A stretch of 15,333 nt of DNA from Methanobacteriota archaeon (GTDB lineage Archaea > Thermoplasmatota > Poseidoniia > Poseidoniales > Thalassarchaeaceae). Within the stretch, counting starts at the first letter, position 1. Every line of letters starts with the position of its first letter. The notes beneath the pieces are model-generated. The model did no database searches, was not told the origin of the DNA, and saw only the letters and a program-made list of their open reading frames with translations. The stretch covers positions 1-15,333 of the forward strand of contig PCAI01000035.1 of assembly GCA_002731195.1 (NCBI GenBank). Reading direction: 5' to 3'. The translations under genes and the position numbers were made by a program. Positions 1 to 6,528 of the stretch are shown piece by piece.

Positions 1-328
1 AGTTGCCAGTGGGTCACACCGAGGGCATCTCGATGAAAAATTTGCACAAACTTTAGGTGATTATGATTTAGTAAGAATGGGGTCCTCTCTTAAGGCATGT
101 ATTGTAGCAGAAGGAAATGCAGACCTTTATCCAAGATTTGGACCTACTTCTTGCTGGGATATTGCTGCAGCACATGCTGTTGTATTAAGTGCGGGCGGAT
201 TAGTTTTGAACCCACAAGGAAATACATTAAATTATGACATTATTGAGAACATCTTAAATCCATATTTTTTGGTTGCAGCAGATAATAGATGGACAAAGGA
301 TTGGATTTATCAAAACAATATTAATTGA
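1..328 (+). CDS. cysQ: 3'(2'),5'-bisphosphate nucleotidase CysQ, 3' part only
   Basis: The reading frame is open from base 2 and ends at TGA 326-328, so only the C-terminal ~108 residues are present. The frame carries the second metal-site motif of the inositol-monophosphatase superfamily (WDIAAAHAV) after GSSLKACIVAEG and LYPRFGPTS, which follow E. coli CysQ almost residue for residue. The first motif (DPIDGT type) would lie upstream of the window. The family hydrolyses 3'-phosphoadenosine 5'-phosphate (PAP), and sometimes PAPS, to AMP/APS plus phosphate. This removes the inhibitory by-product of PAPS use. Cytoplasmic, Mg-dependent. It precedes cysD by 47 bases on the same strand, which fits a PAPS synthesis and recycling unit. 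CysQ is preferred to a generic inositol phosphatase because of the close local match and the context. Confidence 0.9.
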   Translation, partial: VASGSHRGHLDEKFAQTLGDYDLVRMGSSLKACIVAEGNADLYPRFGPTSCWDIAAAHAVVLSAGGLVLNPQGNTLNYDIIENILNPYFLVAADNRWTKDWIYQNNIN

Positions 329-375
329 ACATATTCCCCGTTGGTGTGAAATACACAATAACACACGCGAAACCA

Positions 376-1269
376 ATGACGCACCTCGAGGCTTTGGAAG
401 CAGAAGCTATCCACATCATGCGAGAAGTAGTAGCAGAGGCAGAAAATCCAGTTATGCTTTACTCAATAGGTAAAGACTCCTCAGTAATGTTACACCTCGC
501 TATGAAAGCCTTCCATCCAGCGAAACCTCCATTTCCAATAATGCATATAGATACAACATGGAAATTTTCTGAAATGATTGATTTTAGAGATAAAACCGCT
601 GAAAAATTAGGGTTAGATTTAATTGTTCATATAAATAAACAAGGCCAAGAGATGAATATTAACCCATTTATACACGGCTCCTCTAAACATACAGATATTA
701 TGAAAACAGAAGGATTGAAACAAGCAATAGACAAATATCAATTTGATGTTGCATTTGGTGGCGCTAGACGAGATGAAGAAAAATCAAGGGCAAAGGAAAG
801 AATTTTTTCTTTTAGATCCGCTCAGCATAGATGGGATCCCAAAAAACAACGACCAGAATTATGGAATATCTACAATTCTTTCAAAAATAAAGGAGAAACA
901 ATAAGAGTTTTTCCACTATCTAATTGGACAGAATTAGATATTTGGCAATATATACATCTTGAAAAAATACCAATAGTCCCTCTCTATTTTTCGGAAGAAA
1001 GACCTGTGGTAGAAAGAGATGGTGCATTAATACTTGTAGATGATGATAGACTACCTCTTCAAGATGGTGAAAAACCGATGATGAAGAGTGTTAGATTCCG
1101 GACACTTGGATGCTATCCTCTTTCTGGCGCAATTGAATCAACGGCAGACACTTTACCTGAAATAATACAAGAAATGTTACTAACTACTACATCAGAACGC
1201 CAAGGACGTACTATTGATTTTGATAGCAAATCATCTATGGAAAAGAAAAAACAGGAAGGATATTTCTAA
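376..1269 (+). CDS. cysD: Sulfate adenylyltransferase subunit 2 (ATP sulfurylase small subunit)
   Basis: CysD is the catalytic subunit of the heterodimeric ATP sulfurylase. It adenylates sulfate to APS, driven by GTP hydrolysis on CysN. The protein has 297 residues; E. coli CysD has 302. It keeps the PP-loop motif YSIGKDSSVML (residues 29-39), the HGSSKHTDIMKTEGLKQA segment, GGARRDEEKSRAKERI, RWDPKKQRPELW, and the C-terminal TTSERQGR with a final GYF. ATG 376 was chosen because it aligns with the family start (THLxxLEAEAIHI). A TTG at 325 overlapping the cysQ stop would add 17 unmatched residues. The TAA stop at 1267-1269 shares its last base with the cysN ATG, so the two genes are translationally coupled. 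The sequence is strikingly bacterial in character, which suggests transfer from Bacteria; this is inference. Confidence 0.96.
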   Translation: MTHLEALEAEAIHIMREVVAEAENPVMLYSIGKDSSVMLHLAMKAFHPAKPPFPIMHIDTTWKFSEMIDFRDKTAEKLGLDLIVHINKQGQEMNINPFIHGSSKHTDIMKTEGLKQAIDKYQFDVAFGGARRDEEKSRAKERIFSFRSAQHRWDPKKQRPELWNIYNSFKNKGETIRVFPLSNWTELDIWQYIHLEKIPIVPLYFSEERPVVERDGALILVDDDRLPLQDGEKPMMKSVRFRTLGCYPLSGAIESTADTLPEIIQEMLLTTTSERQGRTIDFDSKSSMEKKKQEGYF

Positions 1270-3170
1270 TGGCTCACATTGATGATTTGATCGCAGAGGA
1301 TATTAATCTATATCTTAAGAAACACGAAGAGAAAGAAATCCTCAGATTCATTACATGTGGTTCGGTAGATGATGGCAAATCTACATTAATAGGTCGTATG
1401 TTGTACGAATCTCATATGTTATTTGATGATCATTTAGCAGCTTTAGAACAAGATTCTAGAAATATTGGGACACAAGAGAAAGGAATAGATTTTGCATTAT
1501 TGGTGGATGGATTATCAGCAGAAAGAGAACAAGGAATAACTATCGATGTTGCTTACAGGTTTTTTTCAACAGATAGACGAAAATATATTGTTGCTGATAC
1601 GCCCGGTCATGAAGAATATACACGTAATATGGCAACTGGATCATCAACAGCAGATGTTGCTATAATCCTAGTTGATGCTAGAAATGGAATTATGACACAA
1701 ACACGCCGCCATTCTTTCATTGTTTCTATGTTGGGTGTTAAAAAAATAATATTGGCAATTAATAAGTTAGATTTGGTAAATTACTCAAAAGAAATATATG
1801 ATAAAATAGTGCAAGATTATACTATATTTGCAGAAAATGCATTAGAAATAGAAGAAATAACCTCAATACCTATTTCTGCATTATTGGGCGATAATATAAT
1901 ATCAAAGAGTGATAATACAAAGTGGTACAATGGCCCAACTATTATGGATTATTTAGAAACTGTTGAAATTATAGGAGATAATAATTCAAATCCATTTAGG
2001 ATGCCAGTCCAATGGGTGAATAGGCCAAATTTAGATTTTAGAGGATATTGTGGGATGATTGCCAGTGGAAAAATAAAACCCGGAGATGAAATAAGGGTTT
2101 TACCCGGAGGACAACAATCCACAATCAAATCCATTTTTTTTAATAATAACGAATTAAAAATAGCAACTTCTGGCAAGTCAGTAACGATAACTCTGAGTGA
2201 TGAAATAGATGTTTCAAGGGGAAATGTCATTGTTTCTGCAAAAGATCCAGGTGGAGAAGCAAATCAATTCCAAGCACATATTTTGTGGTTAAGTGATGAT
2301 GCAATGATACCAGGAAGGCAATACATATTCAAATCAAATACACAAACTTCATTATTAAATTTAGGGAGATTGAAATACCAAATAAATGTAAATACATTAA
2401 ATCAAACTCCAGCCAAAGAGTTGGGATTAAATCAAATTGCGGTTTGTAATATTTCCTTAGATAAAAGAATAGCATTCGACCCATACAAGGAAAACAAAAC
2501 GACTGGAGGTTTCATAATTATTGACAAAATAACAAATCATACTGTTGGCATGGGCCTCATTGACTTTGCTCTAAGGCGTTCAGATAATATTCATTGGCAA
2601 AGTATGGATATAACAAAAGAACAACGGGCAATACAAAAATCTCAATCACCAAAAATAATTTGGTTTACAGGCCTTTCCGGTTCAGGAAAATCGTCTATAG
2701 CAAATATTTTGGAGAAAAAACTACATTCTATGGGTCACCACACTATCATTTTAGATGGAGACAACATAAGACATGGATTAAATAAAGATCTTGGGTTTAC
2801 TGAAGCAGATAGAGTTGAGAATATACGTAGAGTGGGAGAAGTAGCCAAATTGATGGTAGAAAGTGGTTTGATTTGCATAACAGCATTCATATCTCCCTTT
2901 GAATCAGAAAGAAGAATGATACGCTCCCTAGTTTCAGAAGAAGAATTTATTGAAATATATGTGGATACTCCTTTGGAAATTTGCGAAAAAAGGGATGTAA
3001 AAGGCCTTTATGCTAAGGCCAGATCGGGACAATTACCAAATTTTACAGGAATTTCTAGCCCATTTGAAGCACCTCAAAACCCTGAAATAAGAATAGATAC
3101 AACAAAGGTTTCGACAGAATCAGCTGCAGATACCGTTATCGATTTTCTTACAAAAAATCAATTAACATAG
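1269..3170 (+). CDS. cysNC: Bifunctional sulfate adenylyltransferase subunit 1 / adenylylsulfate kinase (CysN-CysC fusion)
   Basis: This is a 633-residue fusion. The N-terminal part (residues ~1-445) is CysN, an EF-Tu-like GTPase that powers CysD. It shows the P-loop GSVDDGKST (31-39), the G3 motif DTPGHEEY (from 110), the G4 motif NKLD (165), and following beta-barrel domains. The C-terminal part (~457-633) is APS kinase, which phosphorylates APS to PAPS. It shows Walker A GLSGSGKSS (from 468), LDGDNIRHGL (from 495), the FISPF segment holding the family's serine, and KGLYAKARSG. All key motifs look intact in both halves. It overlaps the cysD stop by one base. AGGAAGGA (1253-1260) lies 8 nt upstream of the ATG and could act as a ribosome binding site. 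CysNC fusions are known in several bacterial groups. PAPS could feed reduction to sulfite or sulfotransferases; neither partner is in the window. Confidence 0.96.
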   Translation: MAHIDDLIAEDINLYLKKHEEKEILRFITCGSVDDGKSTLIGRMLYESHMLFDDHLAALEQDSRNIGTQEKGIDFALLVDGLSAEREQGITIDVAYRFFSTDRRKYIVADTPGHEEYTRNMATGSSTADVAIILVDARNGIMTQTRRHSFIVSMLGVKKIILAINKLDLVNYSKEIYDKIVQDYTIFAENALEIEEITSIPISALLGDNIISKSDNTKWYNGPTIMDYLETVEIIGDNNSNPFRMPVQWVNRPNLDFRGYCGMIASGKIKPGDEIRVLPGGQQSTIKSIFFNNNELKIATSGKSVTITLSDEIDVSRGNVIVSAKDPGGEANQFQAHILWLSDDAMIPGRQYIFKSNTQTSLLNLGRLKYQINVNTLNQTPAKELGLNQIAVCNISLDKRIAFDPYKENKTTGGFIIIDKITNHTVGMGLIDFALRRSDNIHWQSMDITKEQRAIQKSQSPKIIWFTGLSGSGKSSIANILEKKLHSMGHHTIILDGDNIRHGLNKDLGFTEADRVENIRRVGEVAKLMVESGLICITAFISPFESERRMIRSLVSEEEFIEIYVDTPLEICEKRDVKGLYAKARSGQLPNFTGISSPFEAPQNPEIRIDTTKVSTESAADTVIDFLTKNQLT

Positions 3171-3177
3171 TTTTTTT
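3171..3177 (+). terminator. T-run after cysNC
   Basis: Seven consecutive T residues begin right after the cysNC stop codon, with no hairpin before them. Archaeal RNA polymerase commonly terminates at such tracts. The run sits only two bases before the candidate TATA element of the next gene, so termination and initiation signals would be packed together. Function is inferred. Confidence 0.4.
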
Positions 3178-3178
3178 G

Positions 3179-3188
3179 CTTTTATTTG
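3179..3188 (+). promoter_or_regulatory. Candidate TATA element for the prefoldin alpha-ftsY operon
   Basis: CTTTTATTTG lies about 40-48 nt upstream of the ATG at 3227. An archaeal start site about 25 nt downstream would give a leader of roughly 15 nt. No Shine-Dalgarno sequence precedes the ATG. In such AT-rich DNA a TATA-like string is weak evidence. Confidence 0.3.
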
Positions 3189-3226
3189 CGACGGATTCAT
3201 GACAGTCACTAACTCCGCTTAACTCG

Positions 3227-3751
3227 ATGACCACTACGGACAAGGCGGAATTACAAAAAATTGCGCAACAAGTCGAAATAAGTAGAGAGCGTTTACAAGC
3301 AATGGAGCAGCAAATTAGTCGACTAGAAGAAGTAAAATCAGAACAAAATCAAGCTTTACAATCTCTTGAAATGATCCCATTAGAAGGTGCAAAAGACATC
3401 ATGATTCCTTTAGGTTCAGGAGTTCAAATATTAGCGAATATACCAAAAAATGCTGGCGCAGTTATCGATATTGGTAGTAGAGTGCAAGCAGAAAAAACTA
3501 GAGAAGAAGTCGTAATGATTTTACAGAAGAGGAATGACGAATTAAACGGAATAATAGATAAATTAAAATCTGAATTTAATGTTTTAGAGCAATATATCGT
3601 ATCGTTAGCACACCAATTTACCACAGGAGTAGAAAACATTCAAGAAGATAAACAAAAAACTAAACAAGATGATATTCAAGAAGATAAAGAAAAAATCAGA
3701 ACTCCTAGAAAAAGAAGGAAAAGAGGGACCGAACTAACACTCGATGACTGA
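3227..3751 (+). CDS. pfdA: Prefoldin subunit alpha
   Basis: Prefoldin is a hexameric (alpha2 beta4) jellyfish-shaped cytosolic chaperone that hands unfolded proteins to the thermosome. This 174-residue protein shows the alpha-subunit plan. An N-terminal coiled coil (~1-48) is followed by the beta-hairpin region with EMIPLEGAKDIMIPLGSGVQI and AGAVIDIGSRVQAEKT (~48-91), then a second coiled coil (~92-135). It is longer than the usual ~140-150 residues. The extra C-terminal tail (~138-174) is highly charged, includes a partly duplicated 12-residue unit (IQEDK-type), and ends in a basic RKRRKRG patch. The stop overlaps the first possible ftsY ATG by several bases, so the two genes are very likely co-transcribed. 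Prefoldin alpha next to ftsY is a recurrent archaeal arrangement. Confidence 0.92.
   Translation: MTTTDKAELQKIAQQVEISRERLQAMEQQISRLEEVKSEQNQALQSLEMIPLEGAKDIMIPLGSGVQILANIPKNAGAVIDIGSRVQAEKTREEVVMILQKRNDELNGIIDKLKSEFNVLEQYIVSLAHQFTTGVENIQEDKQKTKQDDIQEDKEKIRTPRKRRKRGTELTLDD
3638..3688 (+). repeat. Partial 36-nt tandem duplication inside pfdA
   Basis: ATTCAAGAAGATAAA occurs at 3638-3652 and again exactly 36 nt later at 3674-3688, in the same codon frame. The bases that follow remain similar for a few more positions. It encodes two copies starting IQEDK in the C-terminal tail of prefoldin alpha. It looks like an in-frame duplication of 12 codons that has since partly diverged. Confidence 0.7.
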
Positions 3752-3754
3752 GGA
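3749..3754 (+). promoter_or_regulatory. Shine-Dalgarno-like site deciding the ftsY start
   Basis: TGAGGA includes the pfdA stop codon and lies seven bases before the ATG at 3762. This spacing suits ribosome binding and supports ATG 3762 over the overlapping ATG at 3744. Confidence 0.5.
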
Positions 3755-3761
3755 ATTTTTT

Positions 3762-5027
3762 ATGGGGTTATTTGACAGATTTAAAAAAAGAGTTAAACAA
3801 CCCACAACTGAAGAAGAAATTACAGTAGATGAAAACTCCGAAGAAGCCGCTTTAGCAATCGCTGAAAGAGAAAAAAACCTTCTGAAAATTAATAATGATA
3901 TACAGAAAAATGAAGAAAACCAAGATATCTTCGAAATCAAAGAAGAATGGGATAATTTAGAAAATGAAACACTTCAAAACCCATTTTTATCTAGTAAATC
4001 GTCAAAGGAAAGAAAAAAATTACAAAGAGATAAAAAAATCAAACAAACTCTTACATCAAATACAAAAAAGAAAATAAAGGATCCGATGCTTACTACTACT
4101 GGAAGAAAACTAATAAAATTAAATAGACCTATTTTCAATATTGATATTTCCCAAGAACAAGTCCAACGAGGGGGCCGTGTAATCAAAGGAGGCCCTGTCT
4201 TGGATGAAATTTTAGAAGAATTAGAAGAAGATCTATTATCAGCAGACATAGGACACACTTCTGTATTAGAATTAATCAATCTTTTACGTATCCAACTCAT
4301 TGGAATTAGAATTAATAAAAAAATCGGTTTAGAGGAAATAATAGAAAGGATAGTTAAAAATGCTCTTCTTTCTCTTTTGGAAGTAGGATATTGGGATTTT
4401 GATAAAACAATTCAGAATTTTTTATCTAAAGAAACTCCTGTAATTATTATGATGGTTGGAGTAAATGGAACTGGAAAAACAACAACTACAGCCAAAATAA
4501 CACATCGTTTAACAAATCTTGGTTATTCTGTTGTTTTAGCTGCTGCTGATACTTTTAGAGCAGGTGCGATAGACCAATTATCTTTACACGCAGAAAAATT
4601 AGGTGTTAGATGTATACAAAGTCAAAGAGGGGGAGACGCAGCAGCAGTTTCTAGAGATGCAATAGAAAGTGCGAAAGCTAAAGGTGAAGATATAGTGATT
4701 ATTGATACAGCAGGAAGAATGCAAAACAAAACAAATCTTATGAACGAATTACAAAAAATACATAGAGTTACAGAACCGCATTTGGTTTTATTTGTTGCCG
4801 ATGCATTGGCAGGAAACGATGCAGTAATGCAGGCCAAAGAATTCCAAAAAATATTGACATTTGACGGGGCAGTACTTTCAAAGTTAGATACCGATGCACG
4901 CGGAGGAGCAGCGCTTTCTATAGCCCATGCAACAGGTCGACCGATAGTATTAGCAGGGATTGGACAAGAATACCAAGATTTAGAATTATTTAATCCTAAA
5001 TGGTTACTTGATTCTATCTTGAATTAG
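3762..5027 (+). CDS. ftsY: Signal recognition particle receptor FtsY
   Basis: FtsY is the membrane-associated SRP receptor GTPase. It pairs with the SRP54 GTPase to deliver ribosome-nascent-chain complexes to the Sec translocon. From ATG 3762 it has 421 residues. The start was chosen because MGLFDRFKKR is the classic FtsY N-terminus and GAGGA lies seven bases upstream. ATG 3744 would add six residues and overlap pfdA. Residues ~10-115 form a lysine/glutamate-rich A domain, long for an archaeal FtsY, where the whole protein is often just over 300 residues. The N domain follows, then the G domain with GVNGTGKTTTTAK (from 233), DTFRAGAIDQL, DTAGRMQNK (from 315), and SKLDTDARGG (around 373-382). 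All SRP-GTPase motifs look intact. It is followed 50 bases later by a tail-anchored pseudo-receiver gene on the same strand. Confidence 0.95.
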   Translation: MGLFDRFKKRVKQPTTEEEITVDENSEEAALAIAEREKNLLKINNDIQKNEENQDIFEIKEEWDNLENETLQNPFLSSKSSKERKKLQRDKKIKQTLTSNTKKKIKDPMLTTTGRKLIKLNRPIFNIDISQEQVQRGGRVIKGGPVLDEILEELEEDLLSADIGHTSVLELINLLRIQLIGIRINKKIGLEEIIERIVKNALLSLLEVGYWDFDKTIQNFLSKETPVIIMMVGVNGTGKTTTTAKITHRLTNLGYSVVLAAADTFRAGAIDQLSLHAEKLGVRCIQSQRGGDAAAVSRDAIESAKAKGEDIVIIDTAGRMQNKTNLMNELQKIHRVTEPHLVLFVADALAGNDAVMQAKEFQKILTFDGAVLSKLDTDARGGAALSIAHATGRPIVLAGIGQEYQDLELFNPKWLLDSILN

Positions 5028-5029
5028 GA

Positions 5030-5036
5030 TTTAATA
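5030..5036 (+). promoter_or_regulatory. Candidate TATA element for the pseudo-receiver gene
   Basis: TTTAATA begins three bases after the ftsY stop and 42-48 nt before the ATG at 5078. It could give this gene its own promoter in addition to read-through from ftsY. An AATAAAG at 5051-5057 is an alternative nearer the start. Weak evidence in AT-rich DNA. Confidence 0.25.
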
Positions 5037-5077
5037 CCGTACTGTTCTTCAATAAAGCCTCCTGTGTCTACATCATA

Positions 5078-5707
5078 ATGGCCGCTCAGGAACAGAAGAC
5101 AGTTTTGATTGCGATTAGCAATTCAATAACATCTGGAAGAATAAGTACTATTATGAAAGAGAAAGGATGGATTTGTAAAAAAACATCTGATGGCGATGAA
5201 ACAGTAGACCAGTATGTCAAAATAAAACCTGAAATTGTTTTTATTGGCTTGAATCTATCAACTATAAATGGCCATGTTGCAGCTTTGGAAATTAGAGAAA
5301 TTGATCCAAATGCCAGAATTATATTTGTATCAAGTAAAACTCGCTTATCTAAAGTGCAAGATGCAGCATATTCTGCTGGTGCTGTTGGTATTTTGACAAC
5401 ACCATTAACCAAATCCCAACTGAATGAAAAATGGGATAAATTCTTTTTAGAAATCCCAGATGCCCCCGGATTAGCAGATTTAGATGAATTATACCCTGAA
5501 ATAATTCATAAAAAGGAGGTCGAAATATCTCCGCCACCACTTCCCCTTCTCCCTCCTCTCTCCCAAAACCTCCCTCTGCCCAATATCCCTCTTGAAAAGA
5601 AAGGAAAGAGAAAATGGAAAAGAATAATTTTTACACTAATAACAATTTCATCTCTAACATTAATAATTTTTTATACCGAATTAATCGATTTATCTAATAT
5701 TATCTAG
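5078..5707 (+). CDS. Tail-anchored pseudo-receiver (degenerate response-regulator domain) protein
   Basis: A 209-residue protein. Residues ~7-125 read as a CheY-like receiver fold: VLIAIS, EIVFIGLNLS, ARIIFVSS and AGAVGILTTPL fall where beta strands 1, 3, 4 and 5 belong. The phosphorylation residues are gone. The acidic pair is I13/S14, the phosphoacceptor Asp is G57, and the Lys before the conserved Pro is T108; only the switch hydroxyl (S85) remains. It therefore should not be phosphorylated and probably works as a protein-protein interaction module (inference). A proline-rich linker (~150-172) and a basic patch (KKGKRKWKR) lead to one C-terminal membrane helix (~183-203), so the receiver should face the cytosol as a tail-anchored protein. 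It lies 50 bases downstream of ftsY, and its 3' end is 13 bases from the convergent permease gene. No named family is recognised; the function is unknown. Confidence 0.85.
   Translation: MAAQEQKTVLIAISNSITSGRISTIMKEKGWICKKTSDGDETVDQYVKIKPEIVFIGLNLSTINGHVAALEIREIDPNARIIFVSSKTRLSKVQDAAYSAGAVGILTTPLTKSQLNEKWDKFFLEIPDAPGLADLDELYPEIIHKKEVEISPPPLPLLPPLSQNLPLPNIPLEKKGKRKWKRIIFTLITISSLTLIIFYTELIDLSNII
5529..5595 (+). other. Pyrimidine-rich, C-rich coding tract
   Basis: This stretch inside the pseudo-receiver gene is almost entirely C and T on the coding strand, with repeated CCCTCT/CCTCCC-like units, in an otherwise A-rich gene. It encodes the Pro/Leu-rich linker before the membrane helix. The composition change is plain to see; its cause (slippage, recent expansion, linker selection) is not. 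Confidence 0.6.
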
Positions 5708-5720
5708 TACCCTTTTATTA

Positions 5721-6476
5721 TCATAATATTTCAAAAATCCTTTTTGATGCAGCTATTAATAATACAGCAGACAATAAATATCTTATGGAATTCTGTGGTG
5801 CATTTTCCGAACCATATTTAGAGCCAACAAAACCCCCTAATAAGACAGCCAATGCAAATGGAGTAATGTTGTCTAAAGCAACTAGGTGATTGGATATACT
5901 AGATCCTAAAATTCCTGCTACAGAGTTAAACCAAATAAAAACAGCAGAGGTGGCTGCAGCAGTTTTTGGTTTTGCCCATCCATTAATTATTAGTATGGGA
6001 GATAGGAGTATTCCTCCTCCAATCCCAACAAAACCACATATCAAACCTATTAACCCCCCAATTAATAATGCATGAGATAGTTTAGGAGTTGCCACACTGC
6101 TTTCAGTATCTCTTTTCTTACCCAATATTAATTTCCAAGCTGCAAAAATCAAAAATAAAGAGAGTAATAAATTATAACCACCATTGCTAATTTTTAAAGA
6201 GCTTGCAAAAAACGTAAACGGAATGCTTGTAACCAAAAAAGGCCAACTAAGCCCAAAATTATGGAAACCTTCCTTTTTATAATTCAAAAAAGCAATCCCA
6301 GCAACTATCAAATTCAAAAACCATGCGTATTGTTTTAACCATAAATCACCTTCATTGGCATAAATACTTAGCGATAGAATTGCCAAATATCCAGAAGCAC
6401 CACCATGCCCGACAGAAGAGTACAGTAAGGACATTAAAAATAGACCAAATACAACTATCTCAAACTCTAACTGCAT
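5721..6476 (-). CDS. TauE/SafE-family permease (putative sulfite or organosulfonate anion carrier)
   Basis: A 251-residue polytopic membrane protein with about eight hydrophobic segments. It has the two internal repeats typical of TauE/SafE (formerly DUF81). The first repeat opens with SSVGHGGASGY (GHGG at 23-26). The second opens with GFVGIGGGILLSP (148-155) and is followed by AAATSAVFIWFNSVAG. Known members export sulfite or sulfoacetate or take up sulfonates; many have unknown substrates. ATG at 6474-6476 is preferred. A TTG at 6486-6488 would add four residues but break the symmetric promoter spacing. The gene is divergent from moeA with 52 bases between starts, and convergent with the pseudo-receiver gene. 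Sulfite export is suggested by the nearby cysD/cysNC genes, but they are not in the same operon, so the substrate is inference. Confidence 0.88.
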   Translation of the reverse strand: MQLEFEIVVFGLFLMSLLYSSVGHGGASGYLAILSLSIYANEGDLWLKQYAWFLNLIVAGIAFLNYKKEGFHNFGLSWPFLVTSIPFTFFASSLKISNGGYNLLLSLFLIFAAWKLILGKKRDTESSVATPKLSHALLIGGLIGLICGFVGIGGGILLSPILIINGWAKPKTAAATSAVFIWFNSVAGILGSSISNHLVALDNITPFALAVLLGGFVGSKYGSENAPQNSIRYLLSAVLLIAASKRIFEIL

Positions 6477-6496
6477 ATTTATTGGCAAGGCAAGAG

Positions 6497-6506
6497 AACT
6501 TTAACA
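6497..6506. promoter_or_regulatory. Possible shared TATA-like element between the permease gene and moeA
   Basis: AACTTTAACA sits almost exactly midway between the two divergent starts. It is about 21-30 nt from the permease ATG on the minus strand (read there as GTTAAAG) and about 23-32 nt from the moeA ATG on the plus strand. Both distances suit leaderless archaeal transcripts. Neither gene has a Shine-Dalgarno sequence. The arrangement is seen directly; promoter function is inferred. Confidence 0.4.
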
Positions 6507-6528
6507 ACTTCCTCCCCACATCAACATT

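Noticed and set aside
325..375. TTG start for cysD overlapping the cysQ stop
   Set aside because: It adds 17 residues with no match to the CysD family; ATG 376 fits the conserved N-terminus.
6477..6488. TTG start extending the TauE/SafE permease by four residues
   Set aside because: ATG 6476 is a stronger start and gives the symmetric promoter spacing with moeA; the added residues carry no family signal.
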